Shown in pieces: positions 24,465-32,653 of a DNA stretch of 39,512 nt. Origin of the DNA: a virus; IMG/VR virus record IMGVR_UViG_3300032285_001690, positions 1 through 39,512 of that record. The stretch is one strand, 5' to 3'. The notes beneath the pieces were generated by a model. That model saw only the letters and a list, made by a program, of their open reading frames with translations. It made no database searches and was not told the DNA's origin. Every line of letters begins with the position of its first letter. The stretch's first letter is position 1. A program made the translations under genes and the position numbers.

Positions 24465-25223
24465 ATGAGTGATACAACTAACGCCCGTCAAGAGATTATA
24501 GATTACGTTAAAAACATGCTAGGAGATGGCATGGTTGACGTTGAACTTGAGCCTAAAAATTACAATACCGCAATAGATAGAGCCCTAGCTGTATACCGTC
24601 AACGTAGCGCAAACTCCGTTGAAGAAAGCTATGCTTTTATAACGGTAGATCAAGATGTTAACGAATACCAGTTAGCACCTGAAGTTATGAGTGTTCGTGA
24701 AGTATTTCGTAGAAGCATTGGTTCACGTACAGGTGGTGGAGATACAGGCACACTATTTGAACCGTTTAATCTAGCCTACACAAACACATATTTGCTAAGT
24801 TCTAGCAATATGGGTGGATTGGCTACATACTTTGCATTTGCAAGTTATCAAAATTTAGTAGGTAAAATGTTTGGTAGTTTTATCAACTTCCGTTTTAATC
24901 CCGCTAACAAGAAACTAACACTAATGCAACGTCCCCGAGGACAAGAAACTTTATTATTATGGGTCAACAATCATAGACCTGATTTTGATCTTGTAAGAGA
25001 TCCTTATGCAGGTATATGGATTAAAGATTACACATTAGCAAACTGTAAAATTATACTAGGCGAAGCTCGTAGCAAATTTAATCAGATTGCAGGACCACAA
25101 GGTGGCACATCGTTAAATGGCGATGCGTTAAAATCAGAAGGTCAACAAGAAATTGAAAAACTAGAAACTGCTATTAGAAATAGTGAAACAGGCGAAACAC
25201 CAATGTGGTTCGTGAGAGGTTAA
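24465..25223 (+). CDS. 13: Neck protein gp13
   Basis: This is a neck protein that completes the head and gives the tail docking site. The N-terminal helix MLGDGMVDVELEPKNY and DRALAVYRQR corresponds to the start of T4 gp13 ([20 protein letters not shown]). FINFRFNPANKKLTLM matches the T4 IPDFWFNSANEQLKVM segment, and WIKDYTLANCKIILG matches WVKDYATALAKELNG. At 252 residues it is shorter than T4 gp13 (309). It has no Shine-Dalgarno sequence and sits 5 nt after a late promoter. It is the first gene of a plus-strand run, followed 1 nt later by a small unknown gene. Confidence 0.88.
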   Translation: MSDTTNARQEIIDYVKNMLGDGMVDVELEPKNYNTAIDRALAVYRQRSANSVEESYAFITVDQDVNEYQLAPEVMSVREVFRRSIGSRTGGGDTGTLFEPFNLAYTNTYLLSSSNMGGLATYFAFASYQNLVGKMFGSFINFRFNPANKKLTLMQRPRGQETLLLWVNNHRPDFDLVRDPYAGIWIKDYTLANCKIILGEARSKFNQIAGPQGGTSLNGDALKSEGQQEIEKLETAIRNSETGETPMWFVRG

Positions 25224-25224
25224 T

Positions 25225-25608
25225 ATGAAAATACGTGAATTAATGGAAAGCATCGATGCAAGCGGAATGAACGGCTTACATCATGAGCACGAAGCGGTAT
25301 TGCCAAACGCTCATTTTTACCCAGACTTAGATAACAGTAGTGGATATAAAGCATATCGATTCGGAGTTGGCATGGCAGGTATGCCCGACTATCCAATGGA
25401 CCTTGCGGCACCTACCGGATTAAAAACAGTAACCATCGGATACAGCGATGCCGATGACATCATTATCGATAGCACTTCAAAAATGTTCGGCGCACAAAAG
25501 GTTCGACTAACTTCTAAGAAAAGTGAAGAACCTTCAGATACTCAAACAGTTAGCCCAGTTTCAAATTGGAACGCAAAAAAGACCACCAAACGATCCAAAA
25601 AAGATTGA
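25225..25608 (+). CDS. Small conserved-looking protein of unknown function
   Basis: The 127-residue protein starts 1 nt after gp13, with GAGAGG in the gp13 end as ribosome binding site, so it should be co-translated with the neck protein. The first 60 residues are rich in His, Pro and aromatic residues (LHHEHEAVLPNAHFYPDLD, YKAYRFGVGMAGM); residues 70-90 form DADDIIIDSTSKMFG; the end is Lys/Ser/Thr-rich and probably disordered. No membrane or catalytic motif. The MKIRELME start resembles other virion-associated genes in T4-like phages. I do not recognise a named function; a minor structural protein is likely. Its TGA stop overlaps the -35 box of the next promoter. Confidence 0.8.
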   Translation: MKIRELMESIDASGMNGLHHEHEAVLPNAHFYPDLDNSSGYKAYRFGVGMAGMPDYPMDLAAPTGLKTVTIGYSDADDIIIDSTSKMFGAQKVRLTSKKSEEPSDTQTVSPVSNWNAKKTTKRSKKD

Positions 25609-25633
25609 CATTGTAATCACGATGTAATAAAAT
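25605..25633 (+). promoter_or_regulatory. Near-consensus sigma70 promoter for dNMP kinase
   Basis: TTGACA at 25605-25610, a 17-bp spacer and TAAAAT at 25628-25633 make a strong host-type promoter. Transcription should start near 25640, leaving about 17 nt of leader with AAGGGG at 25646-25651. This differs from the TAAATA late sites of the structural genes and fits early expression. Confidence 0.8.
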
Positions 25634-25656
25634 ATAGTATCAACTAAGGGGATACT

Positions 25657-26313
25657 ATGATTATTGGCGTATGTGGATTTATCGGGTCTGGCAAAGATAC
25701 TATTGCAGACTATCTAACTAACTTTCATGGCTTCCGCCGAGAATCATTTGCAAACTCCTTAAAAGACGCAGTAGCCCAAGTATTTGGTTGGGATCGAACA
25801 ATGCTAGAAGGCCGCACAACACAAGCTCGTGCATGGCGAGAACAAGTAGATCCGTGGTGGTCAGAACGCCTAAATATGCCCAATCTTACTCCCCGTTGGG
25901 TCTTACAATATTGGGGTACAGAAGTTTGTCGCAAAGCATTTCACGATGACATCTGGATCGCCAGCTTAGAAAACAAACTCCGTAATTCAAAAGATAATAT
26001 TGTTATTTCAGATTGCCGTTTTCCTAACGAGATTAAATCAATCAAAGATGCTGGTGGTATTGTAATCCGTGTTGTCCGAGGTCCTGAACCCGTTTGGTAC
26101 GAGGATGCAGTTCACACAAACAAAGGCCCGAATGGAAATACTCGTTGGGCATTAAGTAAAAGTAATCTAGAAAAAACAAAAATTCATGCCAGTGAAACTG
26201 CCTGGGTAGGAACAGAGTTTGATGCAGTACTAGACAACAACACTACAATCGACGAGTTGTTTGAACAAGTTAAAAATCTGGTCGAAGATCCCCTCGTTTC
26301 CAAGGCAATTTAA
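25657..26313 (+). CDS. 1: Deoxynucleoside monophosphate kinase (gp1)
   Basis: The enzyme phosphorylates dNMPs from degraded host DNA to feed phage replication. The P-loop GFIGSGKDT is at residues 8-16. A LEGRTTQARAWREQVD segment, LTPRWVLQYWGTEVCR and VISDCRFPNEI are typical of the T4 gene 1 family (DNMP kinase). Length 218 is close to the T4 enzyme (241). The gene has its own sigma70 promoter and a clear AAGGGG ribosome binding site, unlike the late structural genes on either side. Its last 44 nt overlap the convergent HNH-like gene. Identification is strong. Confidence 0.92.
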   Translation: MIIGVCGFIGSGKDTIADYLTNFHGFRRESFANSLKDAVAQVFGWDRTMLEGRTTQARAWREQVDPWWSERLNMPNLTPRWVLQYWGTEVCRKAFHDDIWIASLENKLRNSKDNIVISDCRFPNEIKSIKDAGGIVIRVVRGPEPVWYEDAVHTNKGPNGNTRWALSKSNLEKTKIHASETAWVGTEFDAVLDNNTTIDELFEQVKNLVEDPLVSKAI

Positions 26314-26608
26314 GCTGGTGTAATAATCGCTGACAATTAGCACATACTGTTTTAAGATTAGAATGTCGGCAATTTTCTAAATTTCCGTCCACAAAAAATA
26401 CATCAAATTGATCGGGATACTTGCTGTTAAAATTGCATCTATCGCAAGTGTCCCTCTTTTTGTATCCTGCTAACTGCCACTTGGTTACGCCAGGCTCTCG
26501 ACCCCTTGCACAGTGGTCACACATCTTTCTATAGAAAGTTCTTTCACCTTTGCGATAGTTAATTGCAACAGGTCGCTTGCCGCATGCTTTACATAATGAT
26601 CTAATCAT
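26270..26608 (-). CDS. Small zinc-binding protein with degenerate HNH fold
   Basis: The 112-residue protein has two CxxC knuckles near the start (LCKACGKRP; MCDHCARG), a third (CDRCNF) and a fourth (CANCQRL). The segment FDVFFVDGNLENC followed by SNLKTVCANC is laid out like an HNH nuclease, except that the catalytic His pair of DxHHxDGN is replaced by Phe-Phe. It may therefore bind nucleic acid without cutting. I prefer the ATG at 26608, which has AGGG 5 nt upstream and begins MIRSLCKACG; an ATG at 26635 has no Shine-Dalgarno sequence and would be transcribed incompletely from the late site at 26639. The gene converges on and overlaps dNMP kinase by 44 nt. Family role unknown. Confidence 0.7.
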   Translation of the reverse strand: MIRSLCKACGKRPVAINYRKGERTFYRKMCDHCARGREPGVTKWQLAGYKKRDTCDRCNFNSKYPDQFDVFFVDGNLENCRHSNLKTVCANCQRLLHQLKLPWKRGDLRPDF

Positions 26609-26638
26609 ACCCGCCCTTTTTTGTGCCCTTTTCATAGG

Positions 26639-26645
26639 TATTTAA
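26639..26645 (-). promoter_or_regulatory. Candidate late promoter element for the HNH-like gene
   Basis: The minus strand reads TTAAATA, 3 nt before the ATG at 26635 and 30 nt before the preferred ATG at 26608. With the T4 spacing the RNA would start inside the upper ATG, which supports the lower start. It is divergent from the gp18 element at 26669. Confidence 0.45.
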
Positions 26646-26668
26646 CCAAGTAAAATTTGGTGCAACCG

Positions 26669-26675
26669 CTAAATA
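26669..26675 (+). promoter_or_regulatory. Late promoter element for the tail sheath gene
   Basis: CTAAATA, the form common in T4-like cyanophages, lies 35 nt before the gp18 ATG at 26711. The leader of about 30 nt has GGGAG at 26697-26701 as ribosome binding site. Confidence 0.65.
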
Positions 26676-26710
26676 CTGATGAACAAACCATTACATGGGA
26701 GATGCATAGA

Positions 26711-29700
26711 ATGGCAACATTAAATTCACCAGGCGTATCAGTAAGCATAGTAAACGAGAGTTTTTATACTCCAGCGGCCCCAGGGACCGTACCTTTAATC
26801 TTTATTGCTACTGCCGCAAATAAACAAAATTCTTCAGGAACTGGCACAGCGGCCGGTACTACAAGTAAGTATAAAAATCAAGTTTGGACTATTACAAGTC
26901 AGAGAGATCTTACGGATACATTTGGTACTCCATACTTTGAAGTTGATTCAGGCAACAACCCAGTAAACGGTGGCGAGCGTAACGAATATGGATTACAAGC
27001 CGCATATTCAGTATTGGGAGTAAGCTCAAGAGTATTCGTTGCTCGTGCAGATGTTGACTTAGGTCAATTAGTTGGAAAGAGTTCAGCACCAGTTGGCGCT
27101 CCAGCAGGCGGTACATATTGGTTAGACACTACAAACACTAGATTTGGTGTATTTGAATGGAACGCAACATCAGGTTCATTCAGCGTACAATCCTTAGCAG
27201 TTATTGATTCTTCTAACTCTGCAATTTCAACAGTTAATAACGATGGCGTAACAATTCAGCCAGGATTTGGGGCATTGGGTTCATACGCAATTTGTACAGA
27301 TCACGGAAATACAAATGAAGTTCAGTACAAAAACCAAGACGGTAATTGGGTGAAAGTTGGTAGCTCTGGCGAAACAGCATTTGCTACAAACGCAAACGTA
27401 AGCACATTTAAATCAACAACATGGGTAACAAGCTATCCAACAGTTACAAGCACAACATCTACAGTTAATGCGAGTTTTGCTACAGCATCTGGTTCGTTGA
27501 TCATCAACGGTACTACAGTTGCAGTAAGCACAGCTTCTACTGTAGCAACTATCGCCGCAAGTATTAACAGCACATTACACACAAGTGGTATTGGCGCAAA
27601 AGCTGAAGCAGGTAAGTTAAACATCTATGCCGATGCACTTCCTGGAACAGTTACAATTGGTGGTACTAATAGCACATTAAACACTCTAGGTTACACAGCT
27701 AAGATATATTATGGTCCACAGTTATTTGTTGGCCCACATACACAATACCCGGACTTTAGCGCACGACCAAGTGGTTCTGTTTATGTAAAAACAACAAGTC
27801 CTGATCAAGGTGCAAGTTGGATTGTAAAACAATACAACGCAACTGTACAAAATTGGACACAGATTTCTGCACTTGTTTATCCAGATGCTCAGAGTGCAAT
27901 ATACGCACTAGATAAAGCATCAGGTGGATCAAAGATTTCCGTAGGTACATTGTTTGTCGAAAGTAATTTCAATCACGGTAACGGTACAGCTACTACTTCT
28001 AGTAACTATGCTTCTTTTGCAGACTTCCGTGTTTGGAGACGTTCGGCAGTTGCTCCTACAACGATTACCAGCACTTCATTATCAGTTGCTCCTGTACTAC
28101 CAAATGGTGCAGTATTAACAATCAAAGAAAGTGTTCCTGGATCATCAGCACTAACAAATGAAGTAGCAATTACTCTAGTTGGTACAACATTAGCCGCATT
28201 AGTTACTGATATTAACGCAGGTGGCTTAGAGTATACTTCAGCTGTTGCGAATGCAGATGGTACAATTTCTATTGTACACTCAACAGGTGGTGAGATTAAA
28301 TTCAAGGATCCAGGTAGCATTTTATCTGCCGCAGGATTTAGTCCTTACACATATAATGCAATTGCCGATACATGGACAGGTACTTCAAACTTCTATGCCG
28401 CAGGCACAAAAGAAGTTGACGGATATACATTCAAGGCAAGTAACTGGGCACCATTGGTGTTTACATCACAAAAGACAGCTCCTACATCTAGCCCAGCAGA
28501 TGGTACATTGTGGTATAGCAATGTATTCAATACTGTTGACATCATGTACCACAACGGTACTAAATGGATGGGCTACAAGAATGCTTTCCCAGCTACTGAT
28601 CCTGCAGGTCCTATCATTTCAGTAACACAACCTACTACACAAAGTACTGGTGACGCATTAGTCAACGGAGATATTTGGATCCAAACAGGCGACATGGATA
28701 TGTATGGTAAAGATTTCTATGTTTACAATGGTAATACATTGAAATGGGAAGCACAAGATCCTACAGATCAAACAAGTCCAAACGGTTGGGTTTTCCACGA
28801 TGCACGTTGGGCCGCTAATGGTTATGCAACAACAGCAGGTACACTTCCTCAGTTGTTAGCCAGCGACTATGTTGACCCAGATGCACCAGATCCAGGTCAA
28901 TATCCACGTGGTACACGCCTATGGAATCTACGTCGTTCTGGTTACAACGTAAAACAATACATTGCAAACTACATCAATGTAAACGACAATAATGGCGTTA
29001 ACATTCGTACAGGCGATCCAATGGATGGCTCAAACGCAACTGTAGCATACAATACAGCACGTTGGGTTACAGTAAGTCCTAACAATGCAGATGGTTCAGG
29101 TACATTTGGTCGTCACGCACAACGCGGTTTTGTTGTTAAATCATTCAAAGCATTGATTGATACCAATGACGCATTGAAAGATACAGATACATTAGTATTC
29201 AATTTAATGGCTTGCCCGGGTTATCCTGAAACGATTTCGAACATGGTTGCGCTAAATGCTGATCGTGCTCAAACAGCGTTTATTATCGGTGATACCCCAT
29301 TCCGCTTACAGGCGACTGGTACAGCACTTCAGGCATATGGCAATAACTCTGCAAAAGCAGTAGACAACGGTGAAGACGGCGCAGTAACTCGCGATGACTA
29401 CACAGCATTGTTCTACCCAAGTGGTTATGCCAACGACAACGCAGGTAACTATATTGTTGTTCCTCCAAGCCACATGATGCTACGCACATTTATCAACAGT
29501 GATTCTAAATCATACCAATGGTTTGCACCAGCTGGTGTACGCCGTGGTACTGTAGATAATGCCTCATCAGTTGGTTATGTTAATACTGAGGGAGACTTTG
29601 TTCCATCTGCGTTACCACAGGGTGTTCGCGATGTAATGGCTCTACAAACAGTTAGAATCAACCCAATCGCCACATTGAACGGTTCGGGCATTTTAAACTT

Positions 29701-30079
29701 CGGTAACTACAGCAGAAGCAATAGTACAAGTGCGCTAGATCGTATTAACGTAGCTCGTTTAGTAGCTTATGTTCGTCGTCAGTTAGATTTAATTGTTCGT
29801 CCATACTTGTTCGAACCAAATGATCAGCTAACACGTAACGAAGTTAAAAACGCAGTTGAAAGTTTCTTATTAGAGTTGGTTGGACAACGTGCCTTATACG
29901 ACTTTATTGTAGTTTGCGATAGCACAAACAACACTTCAGCTCGTATTGACCGTTCTGAACTATGGGTTGATATTGCTATTGAACCAGTTAAAGCAGTTGA
30001 ATTTATTTTCATTCCAGTTCGCTTGCTTAACACCGGCGCAATTAAATCAGGAAACTTTGGCCAGGTATCAAAGGGCTAA
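26711..30079 (+). CDS. 18: Tail sheath protein gp18, enlarged
   Basis: This is the contractile sheath subunit. The N-terminus MATLNSPGVSVSIVNESF and the C-terminal core (VRRQLDLIVRPYLFEPND; then FLLELVGQRALYDF and DRSELWVDIAIEPV) are typical of gp18. The start is the ATG after GGGAG rather than an in-frame TTG 54 nt upstream that lies before the late promoter. At 1122 residues it is well over the 659 of T4 gp18. The excess lies in the middle and includes four related Trp/Gly modules near residues 133 (GGTYWLDT), 355 (GSVYVKTT), 597 (DGTLWYSN, HNGTKWMGY) and 652 (NGDIWIQTG). In the T4 sheath such insertions lie on the outer surface, so these are probably exposed decoration. Identification is strong; the role of the modules is unknown. 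Confidence 0.92.
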   Translation: MATLNSPGVSVSIVNESFYTPAAPGTVPLIFIATAANKQNSSGTGTAAGTTSKYKNQVWTITSQRDLTDTFGTPYFEVDSGNNPVNGGERNEYGLQAAYSVLGVSSRVFVARADVDLGQLVGKSSAPVGAPAGGTYWLDTTNTRFGVFEWNATSGSFSVQSLAVIDSSNSAISTVNNDGVTIQPGFGALGSYAICTDHGNTNEVQYKNQDGNWVKVGSSGETAFATNANVSTFKSTTWVTSYPTVTSTTSTVNASFATASGSLIINGTTVAVSTASTVATIAASINSTLHTSGIGAKAEAGKLNIYADALPGTVTIGGTNSTLNTLGYTAKIYYGPQLFVGPHTQYPDFSARPSGSVYVKTTSPDQGASWIVKQYNATVQNWTQISALVYPDAQSAIYALDKASGGSKISVGTLFVESNFNHGNGTATTSSNYASFADFRVWRRSAVAPTTITSTSLSVAPVLPNGAVLTIKESVPGSSALTNEVAITLVGTTLAALVTDINAGGLEYTSAVANADGTISIVHSTGGEIKFKDPGSILSAAGFSPYTYNAIADTWTGTSNFYAAGTKEVDGYTFKASNWAPLVFTSQKTAPTSSPADGTLWYSNVFNTVDIMYHNGTKWMGYKNAFPATDPAGPIISVTQPTTQSTGDALVNGDIWIQTGDMDMYGKDFYVYNGNTLKWEAQDPTDQTSPNGWVFHDARWAANGYATTAGTLPQLLASDYVDPDAPDPGQYPRGTRLWNLRRSGYNVKQYIANYINVNDNNGVNIRTGDPMDGSNATVAYNTARWVTVSPNNADGSGTFGRHAQRGFVVKSFKALIDTNDALKDTDTLVFNLMACPGYPETISNMVALNADRAQTAFIIGDTPFRLQATGTALQAYGNNSAKAVDNGEDGAVTRDDYTALFYPSGYANDNAGNYIVVPPSHMMLRTFINSDSKSYQWFAPAGVRRGTVDNASSVGYVNTEGDFVPSALPQGVRDVMALQTVRINPIATLNGSGILNFGNYSRSNSTSALDRINVARLVAYVRRQLDLIVRPYLFEPNDQLTRNEVKNAVESFLLELVGQRALYDFIVVCDSTNNTSARIDRSELWVDIAIEPVKAVEFIFIPVRLLNTGAIKSGNFGQVSKG

Positions 30080-30087
30080 TGGGAATG

Positions 30088-30094
30088 GTAAATA
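30088..30094 (+). promoter_or_regulatory. Late promoter element for gp19
   Basis: GTAAATA in the 38-bp gap between gp18 and gp19. The predicted leader of about 18 nt contains AAGGAG at 30104-30109, 8 nt before the ATG at 30118. The tube gene can thus be expressed independently of the sheath gene. Confidence 0.55.
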
Positions 30095-30117
30095 ACATAG
30101 AACAAGGAGCATATTAA

Positions 30118-30744
30118 ATGGCTATTGCAAGTTTAAGTAAATTATCTGTACCGCTACCGCCAGGTCAAAGTTCAACAAGCCAAGGCTTGTTGATGCCGAA
30201 GCTAAAGTACAGATTTCGTGTAACATTAGAAAATTTTGGAGTATCAAAACCTACTTCTGAAATGACAAAGCAGGTTGTAACTGTTGGTCGTCCTAACTTG
30301 AGTTTTGACGAAGTTGAACTACATGTTTATAACAGTCGTGTAAAATACGCCGGTAAGCATAAGTGGGAAGATATCCAATTAGTTGTACGTGATGATGTTA
30401 CTGGTGCTGTTAGCAGATTAGTCGGCGAGCAATTACAGAAACAATTTGACTTCTTTGAACAAGCAGTTGCGGCTTCTGGTATCGATTATAAATTTACTAC
30501 AAAGATTGAAATTCTTGATGGTGGTAATGGTGCATATACTCCTAACGTTTTAGAAACATTTGAATTGTTAGGTTGCTATGTAAAACAAGCACAATATCAA
30601 CAAGGCGATTACAGTTCTTCAGATGCTATGGATATTACATTATCTATTGCTTATGATAACGCAATCCAAACAGACGTTACAGGTAACCCAATTGGTATTG
30701 GTGTAGCTGTTGGACGTACACTAGGTACATTGGCTACAGGCTAA
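30118..30744 (+). CDS. 19: Tail tube protein gp19
   Basis: This is the inner tail tube subunit, through which DNA passes. YRFRVTLENFG, QVVTVGRPNLSFDEVELHVYN and VKYAGKHKWEDIQLVVRDD are the hallmark strands of gp19-type tube proteins, followed by FELLGCYVKQAQY and AMDITLSIAYDNA. Length is 208 against 163 in T4, with extra residues at both ends. It is preceded by a late promoter and a strong AAGGAG ribosome binding site, directly after the sheath gene as in T4, and closed by a strong terminator. Identification is strong. Confidence 0.93.
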   Translation: MAIASLSKLSVPLPPGQSSTSQGLLMPKLKYRFRVTLENFGVSKPTSEMTKQVVTVGRPNLSFDEVELHVYNSRVKYAGKHKWEDIQLVVRDDVTGAVSRLVGEQLQKQFDFFEQAVAASGIDYKFTTKIEILDGGNGAYTPNVLETFELLGCYVKQAQYQQGDYSSSDAMDITLSIAYDNAIQTDVTGNPIGIGVAVGRTLGTLATG

Positions 30745-30761
30745 TCTATATAGTAAAACAC

Positions 30762-30791
30762 AAAAACCTGGATTTACCTCCAGGTTTTTTT
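30762..30791 (+). terminator. Rho-independent terminator after gp19
   Basis: An 11-bp stem (AAAAACCTGGA / TCCAGGTTTTT) with a 6-nt loop (TTTACC) ends in a T run. It isolates the sheath-tube block from the next gene, whose late promoter begins 5 nt later. Confidence 0.85.
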
Positions 30792-30795
30792 ACGA

Positions 30796-30802
30796 CTAAA
30801 TA
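30796..30802 (+). promoter_or_regulatory. Late promoter element of the tube-fold protein gene
   Basis: CTAAATA ends exactly 5 nt (TCTAT) before the ATG at 30808. The predicted start of RNA is the A of the ATG, and no Shine-Dalgarno sequence is present. Confidence 0.65.
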
Positions 30803-30807
30803 TCTAT

Positions 30808-32652
30808 ATGCCAACCATAGTTGATTATCTCTCAGGTTTTACAAATCAAGGTAACATGCATGATTACCAACATGCAAGTCGCCTATATCTTGACGACACA
30901 TTTGCCCTTGCTCCAAAAACAAGTTGGATCTATTACGTAGTGTTTTCGATCAATCCCGCCGCAATATCAGAAGTGCAGTGGAATGAACAGAAACGCGGTT
31001 ACGAAGCAGGTATGTTAGTCAAAGCGGCTGACTTACCAAAATTTAAGATCCAAGTCGAAACAATGAATCAGTATAATAGAAAAACACTGATACAACAAAA
31101 AATAACTTATGAACCTATATCATTGACGTTCCATGATGACATGAGTAACGTTACAAACAGTCTATGGGTAAACTACTTTAGATACTACTACCGAGATACA
31201 TGGCACGGGCAAAGTGTTAGAACAGGAAATCAACTTGGTGCTGGAGATAGAGCTAAAGCAGATTATGGAAATACAAAATATTCTACAGGACCAAGTTCTA
31301 GACTGCCAGACGGCCGCCCAGGCGGTGCAGGAAAATTTGGTTTAAACAATAATCAAAGTGTTCCTTTCTTTAATGCTGTAACTATCTATCAATTAAATGC
31401 AAGACGATTTACAAGTTATATTTTAGTGAATCCATTAATTGAAGCTTGGGAACACGATCAGCTTGACCAATCTCAAGGTAGTAAATTTGCTCAGAGCAGA
31501 TGCACTATGGGATATGAAACTGTTTTCTATGGTGAAGGCAGAGTCGCTAGAGATACACCTTCTGGATTTGCAACATTCCATTATGATCTAACTCCGAGTC
31601 CATTAAGTCTTGCAGGTGGCGGCAATAACAGTATATTTGGGCCGGGCGGTATATTGCAAGGCTCGCAGGATCTATTTGGAGCGACTGATAAACTTTTGAG
31701 CGGAAATTCAATCAGTTCATTAGGATCTATTGCAAGTATAGGTATCCAAGGATCTAATTTAATACGCAACTTTCAAAATGTCTCAAGCGAATCCTTGCGA
31801 GCAGAAGGACAAAGTATTTTAAATAGTGCGATCAAAGGGGCCATTGCAGGCGGTGGACCGGGTAGTGGAATCCTTGGTGGTATCATAGGTGGTGGATTAG
31901 GATCGTTAGGTAAATCGCTAGGGTTCGGACCACAAGTAGGAACGATACTAGACGGTGCAAACTTTGTACCAAATAAAACAGAAGCAGTTGCTGGTGCAGT
32001 GGGCGAGCCGTCGCCTACACCATTACCGCAAATAAACAATCCTCAATTGTCTGCAGAGAGTCTTGTGTTAACCTCTGCCCAGGTTGAGGCAAATACGGAT
32101 CCTGCTTCAATAGGTGCGGCTATAAATGAACAAACAGCAAAAGAAGCTGAAATAACTAAAAAAATAGAATTGGCAACTGCCCAAAAGGCCGAGATAGATG
32201 CTCGTGTAGCAAAGGCGGTAGCCGCAGACGGACCACAAGCCGGAATTCTTGTAAGAGAACAATATGCCGCCCAAGGGTATATTTCTCCAGAACAATACGG
32301 TGCGCAATTACAGGCCATTCAAGATAACAAATATCAATTGCGGGACCAGCTAGATAAAACAACTGGAACTTATTCAAAATTTGACTATGCACAACAACAA
32401 ACAGTTACCGACATAAAAGCCGAGGCTAAGGCAGAGGCAGAGGCTAAACCTCCTACATATATAGAGACGAAGTTATCAGAAGTTCGTGCCAATATAAAAG
32501 AGTATACAGCTTTTTTAACCAAACCTCCGGTGGACCTAAATCAAGGGTTAACTCCAGAAGAAATACTTCAGCGACAAAAAGAGGATGCAAACAGGCCATG
32601 GCTGGAAAAAATACCATTTTTCGGTGGTGTTTCGCTAAAGAAAATAAACTAA
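30808..32652 (+). CDS. Baseplate/tube-fold protein (gp54/gp48-like) with long helical tail
   Basis: Residues about 30-270 look like a tail-tube-type fold: WIYYVVFSINPAA, VKAADLPKFKIQVETMN, ITYEPISLTFHDDMSN, WVNYFRYYYRD, FTSYILVNPLIEAWEHD and MGYETVFYGEGRV parallel the order of strands in T4 gp54 and gp48, which start the tail tube on the baseplate. I cannot decide between the two or exclude another tube-like part. A Gly-rich stretch (GAIAGGGPGSGILGGIIGGG) at about residues 345-375 is followed by about 200 residues that are Ala, Gln, Glu and Lys-rich and probably helical. The total of 614 residues is nearly twice T4 gp54 (320). The gene seems to be leaderless, with a late promoter 5 nt upstream. 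It directly follows the gp19 terminator. Confidence 0.6.
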   Translation: MPTIVDYLSGFTNQGNMHDYQHASRLYLDDTFALAPKTSWIYYVVFSINPAAISEVQWNEQKRGYEAGMLVKAADLPKFKIQVETMNQYNRKTLIQQKITYEPISLTFHDDMSNVTNSLWVNYFRYYYRDTWHGQSVRTGNQLGAGDRAKADYGNTKYSTGPSSRLPDGRPGGAGKFGLNNNQSVPFFNAVTIYQLNARRFTSYILVNPLIEAWEHDQLDQSQGSKFAQSRCTMGYETVFYGEGRVARDTPSGFATFHYDLTPSPLSLAGGGNNSIFGPGGILQGSQDLFGATDKLLSGNSISSLGSIASIGIQGSNLIRNFQNVSSESLRAEGQSILNSAIKGAIAGGGPGSGILGGIIGGGLGSLGKSLGFGPQVGTILDGANFVPNKTEAVAGAVGEPSPTPLPQINNPQLSAESLVLTSAQVEANTDPASIGAAINEQTAKEAEITKKIELATAQKAEIDARVAKAVAADGPQAGILVREQYAAQGYISPEQYGAQLQAIQDNKYQLRDQLDKTTGTYSKFDYAQQQTVTDIKAEAKAEAEAKPPTYIETKLSEVRANIKEYTAFLTKPPVDLNQGLTPEEILQRQKEDANRPWLEKIPFFGGVSLKKIN

Positions 32653-32653
32653 T

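Noticed and set aside
26609-26635. ATG at 26635 as the start of the HNH-like gene
   Set aside because: It has no Shine-Dalgarno sequence and the candidate late start would fall inside it. The ATG at 26608 has AGGG close by. Not excluded.
26657-26710. TTG-initiated extension of the tail sheath gene
   Set aside because: It lies over the late promoter CTAAATA, has no ribosome binding site, and the sheath family begins at MATLNSPGVSV, after GGGAG.
32043-32392. Overlapping antisense frames in the tail of the tube-fold gene
   Set aside because: They are shadows of an Ala/Gln-rich helical stretch, overlap one another and lack start signals.
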